From NCBI RefSeq assembly GCF_900155585.1, contig NZ_LT707417.1:62001-126000 (forward strand): a stretch of DNA of 64,000 bases. The letters are read 5' to 3'. The notes under the pieces were generated by a model. It was not told the origin of the DNA, ran no database searches, and saw nothing but the letters and a program-made list of their open reading frames with translations. Shown piece after piece: positions 43,415 to 51,862 of the stretch (its first letter is position 1; every line of letters starts with the position of its first letter). Both the position numbers and the translations under genes were made by a program. Source of the DNA: Aedoeadaptatus urinae. Its GTDB lineage: Bacteria > Bacillota > Clostridia > Tissierellales > Peptoniphilaceae.

Positions 43415-44224
43415 ATGGGAAATATTATCGAGCTGCCCCGGGCGAAGGAGCTGGAAGAGGCCGTCTGCGCGTTGCGGCGGGCCGCGGCCGAGGCGATTTG
43501 CGCCAACATCAGCCTCGTTTACGTCGAGGGCAAGGCCATCGAAATGAACTACCGCCTGGCCTTCGGTCCGTTGGAAATAGAAATTTTCGAAACCTATTGC
43601 CGCACCTTGCGTCTGAGGCGAAGGAGAGAAGCGATTCGAGGAAAGCTTACGCAGCAGAAGCCCCGTTTCTTGAAAATTTCAGAGGCGCAGCTGGACGAGG
43701 AGCTGGCCCGCTACGAAGGCGAGCTGGCGCGGAAAAAGCGGCTGGTGAAGGAAGCCGGTCGGTGGGCGAAAAATCCCCGAGGCAATGTAAAGGAGGGCGC
43801 CATGAAGGCGCAGCTCACCGCCGTCATCCTCGCCCTGCACCCGGACATTCGCCCGGAAAAAAGAACCTCGCGCACCTTAAACGAGGCCATGGACGCCTAC
43901 ATCGACGGCGACGCAGAGAAGCTGCGCCGCCTGCGAAAGGACGTGCCCGCAGATGCCGACGACGATTTGCCCCTGGGCGGCTTAATCGACGAAGAAAAGC
44001 GGCTGAGGGATCTGATCCGCGCCTTGGAGGCGGAAAACGGCGCCGTCCGAATCCGCGCTCCCTTTACCATGCGGGCCAATGTGGAAGAGGAAGAGGCACA
44101 CAGAGCCTGGCGGGAACAGTTGGAAGGGGAGCTCGAAAGCCATCGCCGCCGCTTGGCGGAAGAAGAGGTGGCCCTGGCCAATCTACTGAAGCTGGCGAGG
44201 CGATTGGAAAACAAAAGGCCCTGA
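43415..44224 (+). CDS. hypothetical coiled-coil protein, 269 residues
   Basis: I do not recognise a family. The sequence is highly charged and almost entirely helical, with probable coiled coils at about residues 60-125 (RRRREAIRGKLTQQ, EELARYEGELARKKRLVKEAG) and 180-265 (EEKRLRDLIRALEAEN, EELEEEL-like repeats). The middle (VILALHPDIRPEKRTSRTLNEAMDAYIDGDAEKLRRL) resembles a J-domain-associated segment seen in some uncharacterised Firmicutes proteins. No signal peptide or TM helix. ATG 43415 follows GAGGAGGTG; the longer frame from 43367 crosses the promoter. Confidence 0.7.
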   Translation: MGNIIELPRAKELEEAVCALRRAAAEAICANISLVYVEGKAIEMNYRLAFGPLEIEIFETYCRTLRLRRRREAIRGKLTQQKPRFLKISEAQLDEELARYEGELARKKRLVKEAGRWAKNPRGNVKEGAMKAQLTAVILALHPDIRPEKRTSRTLNEAMDAYIDGDAEKLRRLRKDVPADADDDLPLGGLIDEEKRLRDLIRALEAENGAVRIRAPFTMRANVEEEEAHRAWREQLEGELESHRRRLAEEEVALANLLKLARRLENKRP

Positions 44225-44253
44225 AGAAAATTGAATCGATTGCACAAAAAAAC

Positions 44254-44280
44254 GAGCTGCCCATGCAGCTCATTTTTATT
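44254..44280. terminator. bidirectional terminator
   Basis: GAGCTGC and GCAGCTC form a perfect 7-bp stem around CCAT, with an A-run before and ATTTTTATTT after. It serves the convergent coiled-coil and CAP-protein genes. Confidence 0.88.
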
Positions 44281-45482
44281 TATCGATACTCGCCTCGGAA
44301 GTGGGTACTTCCCACGAAAAGCACGGCGTAGCGCCCCGGCCCGGCGTCTCTCGACAGATCGGAGGCTCGGGTTTGGACATTGATGTAGCGATAGCGGGGG
44401 TACATCATATTTTCCCTATGAGAGGGCGAATCCCACCAAAGCTTGTAATAGGTGCGTGCCAGTTGCTTGCCGTCGGTCAACAGGGGGCGACTGTTCTTCC
44501 CGATCCGCGCCGAGGAGATATTGCAGATTTCAAGCAAATTTTCCCCGCGGGCCGTGGTGAAAAGTTGGGGCTCTAAATAGTTGAAGGCCGAGTCCCACTT
44601 TCTGCCGTCGGTGCGCACGTGGTCCCGTCCCCCGACGGAAATGGATCCGTAGGCGGCCAGCTCCTCGCAGCGGACGATGCCACCACGCTCCAAATCGTCG
44701 GCCCACTCTACGGGCGCGAGGCCCAGTCTGTTGCGATCTTCATTGATCAGGCGCAAAAATTCATTTCGAAAGGCGGCCTCGTCGTAGCTTTGACCTTTAT
44801 TGAAGGCGGCGATAAGACTGTTTCCGGAAAGAAAAGGAGATTTTGGCGTCGGTTGCGACGGTTGTGCCGGTCGGGCAGGTCGCGGGGCGGAAGGCGCCTT
44901 TGCCGTGCCGTTAAAAAGCATGACGAAGACATCGCCTCGGGTGGCGGGGGCGTCGGGGCTCAATCCGCCGATGCCCGTTCCGTCGCCGACGATTCCCGCC
45001 TTACGGGCGCGGGCGACCCAGCCGTCGGGCCAGGGCGTTTGCGCCGCTTGGGCGGGGGTCAGGCTGCCGTCTGCGACGACGACGGCGATCTTCATCATTT
45101 CAGCATTGAAAATATATTTTTCCGGGCCGAAGGTGCCGTTGGGATAGCCGACAATGGTCCTCACGCCGCCCTTCCCCTTGATGTGGCTCGCCACATTAAT
45201 GTAGCCGTTGGCCCAATGGTTCATGGGGACATCCGGGTAAACCTCCGTCTTTCGATAGGTGTACGCCTCGGCTCGGGCGATTTTCACCAAAAGGGTGGCC
45301 ACTTCCGAACGCTTAATGGGTTGATCCAAGCCCAGAGAGCCGTCGGGATAGCCGGTGACGATGCCCTTATCCTGCAAGACGGCAATCTTTTCCTCCCGCG
45401 TCATGGCGTAAGCCTTGCTCGCCGGCAAAAGCGCGGCTAAGGCGAGAAGAAACAGGGCCAGTTTTTTTACCGATCTTTTCAT
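44280..45482 (-). CDS. secreted SLH-CAP domain protein
   Basis: This 400-residue exported protein has a signal peptide (KKLALFLLALAALLPASKAYA). SLH-type repeats follow, about residues 28-200 (VTGYPDGSLGLDQPIKRSEVATLLVKIA; TIVGYPNGTFGPEKYIFNAEMMKIAVV; and a third divergent one). After a Pro-rich linker (PSAPRPARPAQPSQPTPK) comes a CAP/SCP-PR1 domain (LRLINEDRNRLGLAPVEW ... SPSHRENMMYPRYRYINVQ). The conserved His of the CAP fold is in SPSHREN. SLH repeats would anchor it to the cell wall. CAP function is unknown. The RBS is CGGAGG. Confidence 0.88.
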   Translation of the reverse strand: MKRSVKKLALFLLALAALLPASKAYAMTREEKIAVLQDKGIVTGYPDGSLGLDQPIKRSEVATLLVKIARAEAYTYRKTEVYPDVPMNHWANGYINVASHIKGKGGVRTIVGYPNGTFGPEKYIFNAEMMKIAVVVADGSLTPAQAAQTPWPDGWVARARKAGIVGDGTGIGGLSPDAPATRGDVFVMLFNGTAKAPSAPRPARPAQPSQPTPKSPFLSGNSLIAAFNKGQSYDEAAFRNEFLRLINEDRNRLGLAPVEWADDLERGGIVRCEELAAYGSISVGGRDHVRTDGRKWDSAFNYLEPQLFTTARGENLLEICNISSARIGKNSRPLLTDGKQLARTYYKLWWDSPSHRENMMYPRYRYINVQTRASDLSRDAGPGRYAVLFVGSTHFRGEYR

Positions 45483-45505
45483 AATACCTCCGAGTTTTGT
45501 TTAAA

Positions 45506-45540
45506 TCTGTCCTTCAATTCTGTCCTTCAATTCTGTTACT
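45506..45540. repeat. 13-bp direct repeat upstream of the SLH-CAP gene
   Basis: TCTGTCCTTCAAT occurs twice in tandem (45506-45518 and 45519-45531) and is followed by a partial third copy. On the coding (minus) strand each copy contains TTGAAG, so the array may multiply -35-like or activator sites. Confidence 0.6.
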
Positions 45541-45596
45541 CCATTCTACCATGCAATTCCTTTCATTGTCTCGAAACCGAAATTTATCTCATAGAG

Positions 45597-45620
45597 AAAA
45601 GCACCCGCGCGGGTGCTTTT
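45597..45620. terminator. terminator between two surface-protein genes
   Basis: GCACCCGC and GCGGGTGC form a perfect 8-bp inverted repeat flanked by AAAA and TTTTT. It ends transcription of the phosphodiester glycosidase gene on the minus strand. Confidence 0.85.
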
Positions 45621-45641
45621 TGCTTGCCTTCGTAGGCGCTC

Positions 45642-47741
45642 TTAGTTGATTTTTTGGAAGATGGAGATGGAGCGGTCGGAATCTTCGTAGTAGACTTCCA
45701 TGCCCATTTTTTCCACGATGAAGCGCAGGGGCACCATGGTGCGATTGTTTTGGATGGTGGCGCCCACGTCCAGGGGGACGGTGTTGCCGTCGATGACGGC
45801 CAGGTTTTTGTCCGCGGGCAGGGCGATGGTGTGGCCCTTGTATTGAACCACGGCGGTGCGTTCGGGGGCGTTCCAGCCCACCTCGGCGCCGTAGGATTCC
45901 ATTAAGAAGCGCAGGGGCACGAGGGTGCGGTTGTTTTTAATCACCGGTGTCGTGTCCATGGTGCGGGCCTGTCCCGCGGCGGTAAAGTTTTTCTTGCCCA
46001 CGGTCATGAGCACCTTCGCATAGCCCGGGGATTCCTTTACATAGCTTGCGCTGTTGCCGCCGAATCTCGCCTTGTAGGCGATATAGGCGCCGTTCACTTT
46101 TTGTTGGGTGAAGACGGCGGTAGGCTCTTTCACACCGCCCGCTTTCCAGCTATTGGTGTCGCCCTTTGCCGCACCGTTTTCCACGGTCCAATTGATTTGA
46201 GCGGGGTCGATGGCGATGCTTCTGCCCGCCTTGGTCACGCCCTTCGGCGCCAGGGTAACGGTATTGCCGCCCTCTTTGGCCGTCAGGGTAAAGCTCTTAA
46301 GGGCGGCGGGGCTTTGGATGTCTACGGGCAGGGTGACGGTGAGGCCTGTTTTCGTGGTCAAGAGGATGTTGGTCTTGCCTTGCTTCGGCGAAAGGAAGCG
46401 GCTGTAGAGCCAGGCGTTTTTGCCGAAGGTGCTGTCCGTCAGGCTGTAGCCGATGTCGTTTACCTTCATGGGGTGGTAGTTGCTGTCCCAAGCCTTGGCC
46501 AGATTGTAGGTGGCCACTTCGCCTAAGACCAGGTGGCGAGGCCCGCCGATGGAGCCGCCGGCGAGAGCGGTCCTGGGGGCCTTGTTCATGACGCCGATGC
46601 CGTTGACGATGCGCCGCTCGGAGCCGTTTCGTTCCGGCCGGGTGATTTTCGTGTTTTTAAAATCTCCGTGGCCCCGAGCCACCAAGGTGGTGGAGCCACC
46701 GCCGTCTAAGTTAATGGCTTTTTCCACGCCTAAGGCGGCGACGGTGGCCGCCCATTCGTTCAGCTTCATGCCGCGGCTTCTGGAGGTGCGGCCTTCTGTG
46801 GCGACGAGGTAGACGGTCTTGCGGTCTCTGGAAATGGCCGCGGCGCTCCTGGCCCGGTAGCCGTCGATGGAGGCGGCGTCCATAATATAGGGCTGTGCCA
46901 GGCCGCCGTTAACCAAGAGGGCGTGGCCGCCGATTAAAAAGCGCCAGTTTCTGTTGGGGCTCACATTGTAATTCAGGCGCAGCCGTTGGCCCACTCTGAC
47001 GTTTTGGCGAATAAAGTCTTTCGCCCGGCCGTTGACCTGCAAAATATACTTGCCTTTTGGGGTGACCATGGGCAGGGGACGGTCCAGGGAAATTCTTTCC
47101 ACGACGAAGTTGCCGTTCACCAGCACTTCGCCGCTGCCCCTGAGTCCCCGGGAGACGGAGGTCCAAAAGTCGTTGTACAATTGGATGCTGTCTTTGTGAG
47201 AGGGGACTTGGGTGTGGTTAATAATGTAGTCGGTTTTGTTTAAGCCGCTGATCCTGTAGTGCGCGCCGTTTTGTGCGGTGGCGGTACCGTTAAAGGTAAA
47301 GTTTTCGATGTAGGCGTTTTTGTTGTTGTCGATGCCGAAGGCGTACAGGCCGATGGATTCCAAAGGCGAGGACTGAAGCTTGCCGCCGATGACGGAAGGG
47401 CCGAAGGGCGCGCCCTGTTTCGACATATTAAAGAAGTCGCCGTTAATGCCGGCGTAGGCGTCGGTGCGATCGGCCATGTGGCTCACCGTGTCTTTGCGGG
47501 TGTAGCTCCCCGCTCCGGCCATGACCTGAAGATCCGCCGCGGGATTGTTCAGATCCACCTGAATCACGTCGACCTTGTGGTTTCTGCCGCCGATGGTTGC
47601 GGAAAGCTCCCTGCGAATGACGCCGGGGGAGACGGTAATCCGTCCGTTTTCTTTTAAAGAGACGGCCTCGGCACCCTTGGGCAGAAGAAGCACCAGGGCC
47701 AAGACCCATAAAAATACGACTTGCCTTTTTAATAGATTCAA
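45642..47741 (-). CDS. secreted phosphodiester glycosidase (NAGPA) protein with copper-amine-oxidase-N-like domain
   Basis: This 699-residue exported protein has a signal peptide (VVFLWVLALVLLLPKGAEA). A NAGPA domain occupies about residues 60-395, with the signatures AGINGDFFN, AAISRDRKTVYLVATEGRTSRSRG and KAINLDGGGSTTLVARG. A middle Ig-like region follows. The C-terminal ~120 residues are a copper-amine-oxidase-N-like domain with two copies of the NNRT(L/M)VPLRF motif. NAGPA proteins cleave phosphodiester-linked GlcNAc and related bonds in wall or spore polymers. TTG 47741 is preferred because AGAGGTG lies six bases upstream; GTG 47750 is the alternative. Confidence 0.87.
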   Translation of the reverse strand: MNLLKRQVVFLWVLALVLLLPKGAEAVSLKENGRITVSPGVIRRELSATIGGRNHKVDVIQVDLNNPAADLQVMAGAGSYTRKDTVSHMADRTDAYAGINGDFFNMSKQGAPFGPSVIGGKLQSSPLESIGLYAFGIDNNKNAYIENFTFNGTATAQNGAHYRISGLNKTDYIINHTQVPSHKDSIQLYNDFWTSVSRGLRGSGEVLVNGNFVVERISLDRPLPMVTPKGKYILQVNGRAKDFIRQNVRVGQRLRLNYNVSPNRNWRFLIGGHALLVNGGLAQPYIMDAASIDGYRARSAAAISRDRKTVYLVATEGRTSRSRGMKLNEWAATVAALGVEKAINLDGGGSTTLVARGHGDFKNTKITRPERNGSERRIVNGIGVMNKAPRTALAGGSIGGPRHLVLGEVATYNLAKAWDSNYHPMKVNDIGYSLTDSTFGKNAWLYSRFLSPKQGKTNILLTTKTGLTVTLPVDIQSPAALKSFTLTAKEGGNTVTLAPKGVTKAGRSIAIDPAQINWTVENGAAKGDTNSWKAGGVKEPTAVFTQQKVNGAYIAYKARFGGNSASYVKESPGYAKVLMTVGKKNFTAAGQARTMDTTPVIKNNRTLVPLRFLMESYGAEVGWNAPERTAVVQYKGHTIALPADKNLAVIDGNTVPLDVGATIQNNRTMVPLRFIVEKMGMEVYYEDSDRSISIFQKIN

Positions 47742-47804
47742 ATCAAACACCTCTTTCTACTTTCATTGTACTGGAAAAGGAATGCCTCTTGCGTGTTATT
47801 CCCG

Positions 47805-48359
47805 TTACAAATCCCGGGGGAGTTTGCGGCCGTCGATCTTTCTGAAAAAGTCGTTGTCCGCCGCCTCCAGTGCCGGAAGATCGTAGCCCATGCGCTGCAT
47901 TTCGTTGAGCTTAAAGATCATCAGGTTCACGTCCACGGAAAAAGCCCGGGCCATGTCCATATAGGAGTAGCCCGCCCGCGCCATGGCATAGACCGCCTCC
48001 TCGTCCAAGAGGAAGTGGGCGGAGAAGATATTCGCCTCAAGCTCCATGGCGTCGGTTAAGTGAAAGAGGGTGTATTCGATGAGTTCTTTCTTCTCGGCGT
48101 GGTTGCGGTGGTAGAGATGGTGGCCCAGCTCGTGGGCCAGGACCATGCGCTGAATCGGCGCCGGCATGCGGTCGTTGTAAAAGACGAAGGGCTTGTTCAA
48201 AATAATTTTGTACATGCCCAAAAGCTTCGTGGATGCGGCCATGGGAATCAGGTCCACCTTCATGGCCTCCAGGGCCTTTTTCGGATCGCCGTCGTAGCGC
48301 TCACGGAGGCAGGCGGCGTCGTCGTAGAGGTGGCGGTGGCGGCTAGTCGTCTTGTTCAT
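47805..48359 (-). CDS. ImmA/IrrE family zinc metallopeptidase
   Basis: This 184-residue cytoplasmic protease has the HExxH motif HELGH at residues 76-80 and the downstream third ligand in MELEANIFSAHFLL (about E108). ImmA/IrrE proteases cleave a partner XRE repressor to trigger gene expression, as in ICEBs1 (ImmA-ImmR) and Deinococcus (IrrE-DdrO). The xre gene overlaps it upstream by about 17 bp, giving the classic pair. ATG 48359 is chosen; the longer frame to 48428 lies within xre. The C-terminal helical region is typical of the family. Confidence 0.88.
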   Translation of the reverse strand: MNKTTSRHRHLYDDAACLRERYDGDPKKALEAMKVDLIPMAASTKLLGMYKIILNKPFVFYNDRMPAPIQRMVLAHELGHHLYHRNHAEKKELIEYTLFHLTDAMELEANIFSAHFLLDEEAVYAMARAGYSYMDMARAFSVDVNLMIFKLNEMQRMGYDLPALEAADNDFFRKIDGRKLPRDL

Positions 48360-48756
48360 GGGATCCGCCCGCCTTCTTTGATTCACTTTCCAGTTTCGCC
48401 CGGAAGTAGGCTTCCTGAATGGCCTCAAACACCGCCTGCTTGTCCTCCTCGTCTAATTTGCCGCCGGCGAAGAGGCCGATGACTCCGTCCACCAGCTCCC
48501 GGGCATCGGCGGCGCCACGCGTGCCCCAGCGGGCCTGAGCCGCCATAATAAAGGCGTCTTCCTCCGTAAAGAAATAGGCCTTGGGCACGTGAAAGAGCTC
48601 GGCCAGGGCGTCGTAGGTGGCGTCGTGGCGGGGACGCAGGCCGCCGGTTTCGTAATTGGATATGGTGCGCAGCGACAGGTCCAGCGCCTCGGCCAAATCT
48701 TTCTGTGTCATGCCCCGGTCTTTCCTGAGGGCTTTTATTTTTTCTCCGAATGTCAT
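48343..48756 (-). CDS. XRE-family transcriptional regulator
   Basis: This 137-residue repressor has an N-terminal Cro/CI helix-turn-helix (FGEKIKALRKDRGMTQKDLAEALDLSLRTISNYETGGLRPRHDATYDALAELFHV). The C-terminal acidic helical region (DGVIGLFAGGKLDEEDKQAVFEAIQEAYF) resembles the segment that ImmA-type proteases cleave. It overlaps the immA gene and is divergent from dinB. Three related dyads in the shared promoter region look like its operators. It probably represses both itself and dinB. Confidence 0.9.
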   Translation of the reverse strand: MTFGEKIKALRKDRGMTQKDLAEALDLSLRTISNYETGGLRPRHDATYDALAELFHVPKAYFFTEEDAFIMAAQARWGTRGAADARELVDGVIGLFAGGKLDEEDKQAVFEAIQEAYFRAKLESESKKAGGSHEQDD

Positions 48757-48768
48757 GATTCACCTCGA

Positions 48769-48859
48769 TATGCAATTTAATTGCGTATAAAAAAGAAAAG
48801 CATCTTGAAAAGCGCAAGTTGATTTCGTATTATGGAAGCAAATAGGAAATCGAGTTGCG
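48769..48859. promoter_or_regulatory. three operator-like dyads between xre-immA and dinB
   Basis: Site 1 (48771-48785) is TGCAATTTAATTGCG, a near-perfect dyad just downstream of a possible xre -10 box. Site 2 (48813-48827) is CGCAAGTTGATTTCG, matching site 1 at 11 of 15 positions. Site 3 (48845-48859), GGAAATCGAGTTGCG, matches the reverse orientation at 9 of 15. Site 2 exactly fills the spacer of the dinB promoter. No LexA/SOS box is seen. Confidence 0.6.
48805..48833 (+). promoter_or_regulatory. dinB promoter
   Basis: TTGAAA (48805-48810), a 17-bp spacer, and TATTAT (48828-48833). The spacer coincides with operator-like site 2, so a bound repressor would block RNA polymerase. Confidence 0.65.
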
Positions 48860-48903
48860 TAAATCATAGAATGAATTGCGCCTTTTGTCAAGAAAGGATC
48901 GCC

Positions 48904-50142
48904 ATGAAACGGGTTATTTTACATTCGGACATGAACAATTGCTACGCCTCCATCGAAATTCAGCGCAACCCCTCCCTTCGAGGGAAGGCCCTGGTGGTGG
49001 GAGGCTCCGTGGAAGACCGCCACGGCATCGTCCTGGCCAAGTCCATGGAGGCCAAGGCCATGGGCATTCAAACCGGCGAGGCCTTGTGGCAGGCGAGAAA
49101 TAAATGCCCGAACCTTATCGTGGTGGAGCCCCACTACGAGGTGTATCTGGATTTTTCCAGAAGGGCCCGGGCCATTTACTACGACTACACCAATCAGGTG
49201 GAGCCCTTCGGCCTGGACGAGTGCTGGCTCGATGTGACGGGAAGCACGCACCTCTTCGGCTCCGGCGAGGCCATGGCCCACGCCATTCGCCGGCGCATGA
49301 AAGAGGAGCTGGGCATTACGGTGTCCATCGGCGTGAGCTTTACAAAGACTTTCGCGAAGTTGGGAAGCGATATGAAAAAGCCCGACGCCGTCACAGTCAT
49401 CGCCGAGGAGGACGTGGCGAGGAAAGTCTACCCCCTTCCCGCCGACGCCATGATCGGCATCGGACGAAAGACGAGGGAAAAGCTGCGGGCCGTGGGGATC
49501 GATACCTTGGGAGATCTGGCCGCGGCCGATGTGGCCCTTTTAAAAAGCCGCCTGGGCATCAACGGGGTGAAGCTTTGGAAAAAGGCCCGGGGCATGGAGG
49601 AGGATCCCGTGCGGGACCGAGACGATCTGCTTCCCGTCAAGAGCGTGGGCAACGGCATAACCCTGCGGGAGGATTTAAAAAATCCCGTGGAGGTGCGGCG
49701 GATTTTTCAGATCCTCGCCATAAAAGTGGCGAAGCGGCTCAGGGAAGGGGAGCTCATGGCCCGGGGGATCGAAATCCATTTGCGGGATAAGGATTTAAGA
49801 GGCGCCTCCTTTCAGTGCAAGCTGCCCTACGACGGGGCCTCCTCTTTTCTTTTAAGGGATTCGGCCTTCGATTTGTATTTAAAAAAGATGGATCCCGCCC
49901 GTCCCCTTCGGGCCGTCACCCTTCGCGCCACGGATCTCGTGCCGCAAAAGGCGGCGGTGCAATTGGATTTATTTTCCGATTACGAAAAAAAGAAGCGGGA
50001 AGATGCCTTGGACGAGGCCATATATAAGATTCGCCGGCGCTACGGCGAGGGCGCCCTCACTTTTTTAGGCCTCTTAAACGACACGAAAATGCCCCTTCAC
50101 ACCACCGATGTCGTCACCCTTCCCCATCCCGTCTTGCGATAG
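48904..50142 (+). CDS. dinB: Y-family DNA polymerase IV (DinB/UmuC)
   Basis: This 412-residue translesion polymerase bypasses damaged bases. Catalytic carboxylates are D9 (LHSDMNNCYASIE) and D105-E106 (PFGLDECWLDVTGS). The thumb HhH region (IGIGRKTREKLRAVGIDTLGDLA) and a C-terminal little-finger domain are complete. The C-terminus ends QLDLFSDYEKKKRE followed by a tail. The N-terminal MNNCYAS replaces the more common DCFFAS, as in many Firmicutes Y-family members. The ATG at 48904 follows AGAAAGGATC; the upstream frame from 48832 is weaker. It is divergent from xre-immA. Confidence 0.93.
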   Translation: MKRVILHSDMNNCYASIEIQRNPSLRGKALVVGGSVEDRHGIVLAKSMEAKAMGIQTGEALWQARNKCPNLIVVEPHYEVYLDFSRRARAIYYDYTNQVEPFGLDECWLDVTGSTHLFGSGEAMAHAIRRRMKEELGITVSIGVSFTKTFAKLGSDMKKPDAVTVIAEEDVARKVYPLPADAMIGIGRKTREKLRAVGIDTLGDLAAADVALLKSRLGINGVKLWKKARGMEEDPVRDRDDLLPVKSVGNGITLREDLKNPVEVRRIFQILAIKVAKRLREGELMARGIEIHLRDKDLRGASFQCKLPYDGASSFLLRDSAFDLYLKKMDPARPLRAVTLRATDLVPQKAAVQLDLFSDYEKKKREDALDEAIYKIRRRYGEGALTFLGLLNDTKMPLHTTDVVTLPHPVLR

Positions 50143-50175
50143 GCGTTATTTTAGCGTACAAAAGGGATAAATAGA

Positions 50176-50204
50176 TTGAATGGAACATGGAGATTGGATA
50201 AAAT
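50176..50204 (+). promoter_or_regulatory. promoter of the atp operon
   Basis: TTGAAT (50176-50181), a 17-bp spacer, and TAAAAT (50199-50204), 30 bp before the first gene. Confidence 0.7.
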
Positions 50205-50235
50205 AGAAGAGTAGACAGAAGGGGAGGTGATGTCC

Positions 50236-50436
50236 GTGAAAAAATCGCCTTACACCGGCTTGGCGCTCATTACCCAAGTGGGACTCAATGTACTGATTCC
50301 TATTTTGGGATGCATGCTCCTCGGTGCGTGGCTGGATAAAAAGACGGGCGGAAGCGGTTTGTTTCTTCTGCTTCTTACCCTTTTGGGCATCGCCGCCGGC
50401 GTTATGAACATTCTTCGCTTGGGAAAGAAGCTATGA
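50236..50436 (+). CDS. AtpZ/AtpI-like small membrane protein
   Basis: This 66-residue protein has two hydrophobic helices and belongs to the AtpZ family (putative F0F1-ATPase assembly or Ca2+/Mg2+ transport subunit) that often leads Na+-type atp operons. The family core is GLNVLIPILGCMLLGAWLDKKTGGSGLFLLLLTLLGIAAG. GTG 50236 is eight bases after GGGGAGG; the alternatives GTG 50227 and ATG 50230 overlap that RBS. It overlaps the next gene by ATGA. Confidence 0.78.
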   Translation: MKKSPYTGLALITQVGLNVLIPILGCMLLGAWLDKKTGGSGLFLLLLTLLGIAAGVMNILRLGKKL

Positions 50437-50819
50437 AGGATCGCTTCACCAACGAATACATCGCCCTGACCGCAGGCCTTGCCCTCGTGGTATCGGGCGT
50501 GCTTCTCGTTGCGTTGAGGCATCCGAAGCCCGCCGTCCTGGGCTGGATTTTCGGATGTCTGATCGCCATGGCCATGTTTAAGCTTATGTACCTTACCTTG
50601 CTCCGCGCCTTGGATAAACCCGAGGCGCAGGCGGCGCGCTATACGGGCATTCATTACCTGTTGCGCTTTGCCATTTATGCCGTCGTGTTAATCGTGGCGG
50701 CCAAGGCGGAGTACTTAAGTTTGGTCGGGACGTTTTTCGGTCTATTATCCGTCAAGTACGTGATACTTTTTAGAAACATGTTCGACTATCTTCGCAGTAA
50801 GAAAGGAGGGGGCTTTTGA
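50433..50819 (+). CDS. atpI: ATP synthase subunit I family protein
   Basis: This 128-residue membrane protein with four hydrophobic segments sits where atpI normally lies. AtpI assists assembly of the c-ring. The sequence shows ALTAGLALVVSGVLLVAL, PAVLGWIFGCLIAMAMFKLM, a third helix (YLLRFAIYAVVLIVAA) and a fourth near LSLVGTFFGLLSVKYVILF. It overlaps atpB by a TTGA junction. Assignment rests on topology and position. Confidence 0.75.
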   Translation: MKDRFTNEYIALTAGLALVVSGVLLVALRHPKPAVLGWIFGCLIAMAMFKLMYLTLLRALDKPEAQAARYTGIHYLLRFAIYAVVLIVAAKAEYLSLVGTFFGLLSVKYVILFRNMFDYLRSKKGGGF

Positions 50820-51541
50820 AACGAGGCATCGTCTTTCACGCAGGTGATAAGACCATATGGCTCCACGAATCCTTGTTCACGACCTTTGTCATCGTCGCGA
50901 CACTTGCGATTCTAAGCTTGTATATTCACTCGAAAATCAAAAAAGCCGACCCAAGGGAAAAGCCGACGGGATTTTTGCATATCGTCGAGATTCTCGTCGA
51001 GGCGGTCAACAATTTGACCGTGCAGACCATGGGCGAGCACAACAAAGGCTTTGCGCCTTACATGCTTTCTCTGGGCGCATTCTTAGCTTGCGCCAACTTA
51101 TCCGGGCTTTTGGGCTTTGTGCCGCCGACCAGCGACTACAATGTCACGTTGGCACTGGCTTTAATTACCTTTGCCATGATCCACTTCTTCTCCGTGAAGA
51201 CCAAGGGGATCGGAGGCTATTTAAAGCAATACACCGAGCCCATCGCCATTCTGACGCCCATTAATATTTTGGGAGAGTTGGCCAATCCCGTCTCCCTCAG
51301 CTTCCGTTTGTTCGGAAATATATTAAGCGGCATGTTAATTATGAGTCTGGTCTATCAGGGACTGGGGTTGATTTCGAAATTTATCATTCCCCTGGTCGCG
51401 TGGCCCTTACACGGCTACTTCGACGTGTTCAGCGGCATGTTGCAAACCTTTATCTTCCTCATGCTGTCCATGACCTACATTAACTCCGACATGGCATCTC
51501 CGGAAGAAATCGCAGAGAGAAAAGCAAAAAAGCAGTCGTAA
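50816..51541 (+). CDS. atpB: ATP synthase F0 subunit a
   Basis: This 241-residue subunit forms the ion half-channels facing the c-ring. The essential arginine lies in SLSFRLFGNILSG. Other signatures are ELANPVSL and the C-terminal GYFDVFSGMLQTFIFLMLSMTYI. It begins at TTG 50816, overlapping the atpI stop, with AGGAGGGGG upstream. It is followed by the c subunit with Na+-type ligands. Confidence 0.95.
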   Translation: MKRGIVFHAGDKTIWLHESLFTTFVIVATLAILSLYIHSKIKKADPREKPTGFLHIVEILVEAVNNLTVQTMGEHNKGFAPYMLSLGAFLACANLSGLLGFVPPTSDYNVTLALALITFAMIHFFSVKTKGIGGYLKQYTEPIAILTPINILGELANPVSLSFRLFGNILSGMLIMSLVYQGLGLISKFIIPLVAWPLHGYFDVFSGMLQTFIFLMLSMTYINSDMASPEEIAERKAKKQS

Positions 51542-51829
<288 letters not shown>

Positions 51830-51862
51830 TAAAGGCGCAGAGAACCGAAAGGAGTTGTCCCT

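Noticed and set aside
43408-44331. 307-codon open frame overlapping the coiled-coil gene in another frame
   Set aside because: It is out of frame with the RBS-supported start at 43415 and has an Arg/Gly-rich composition typical of GC-driven shadow frames.
49104-49790. 228-codon open frame inside dinB
   Set aside because: It overlaps the intact, motif-complete polymerase in another frame; no RBS and biased composition.
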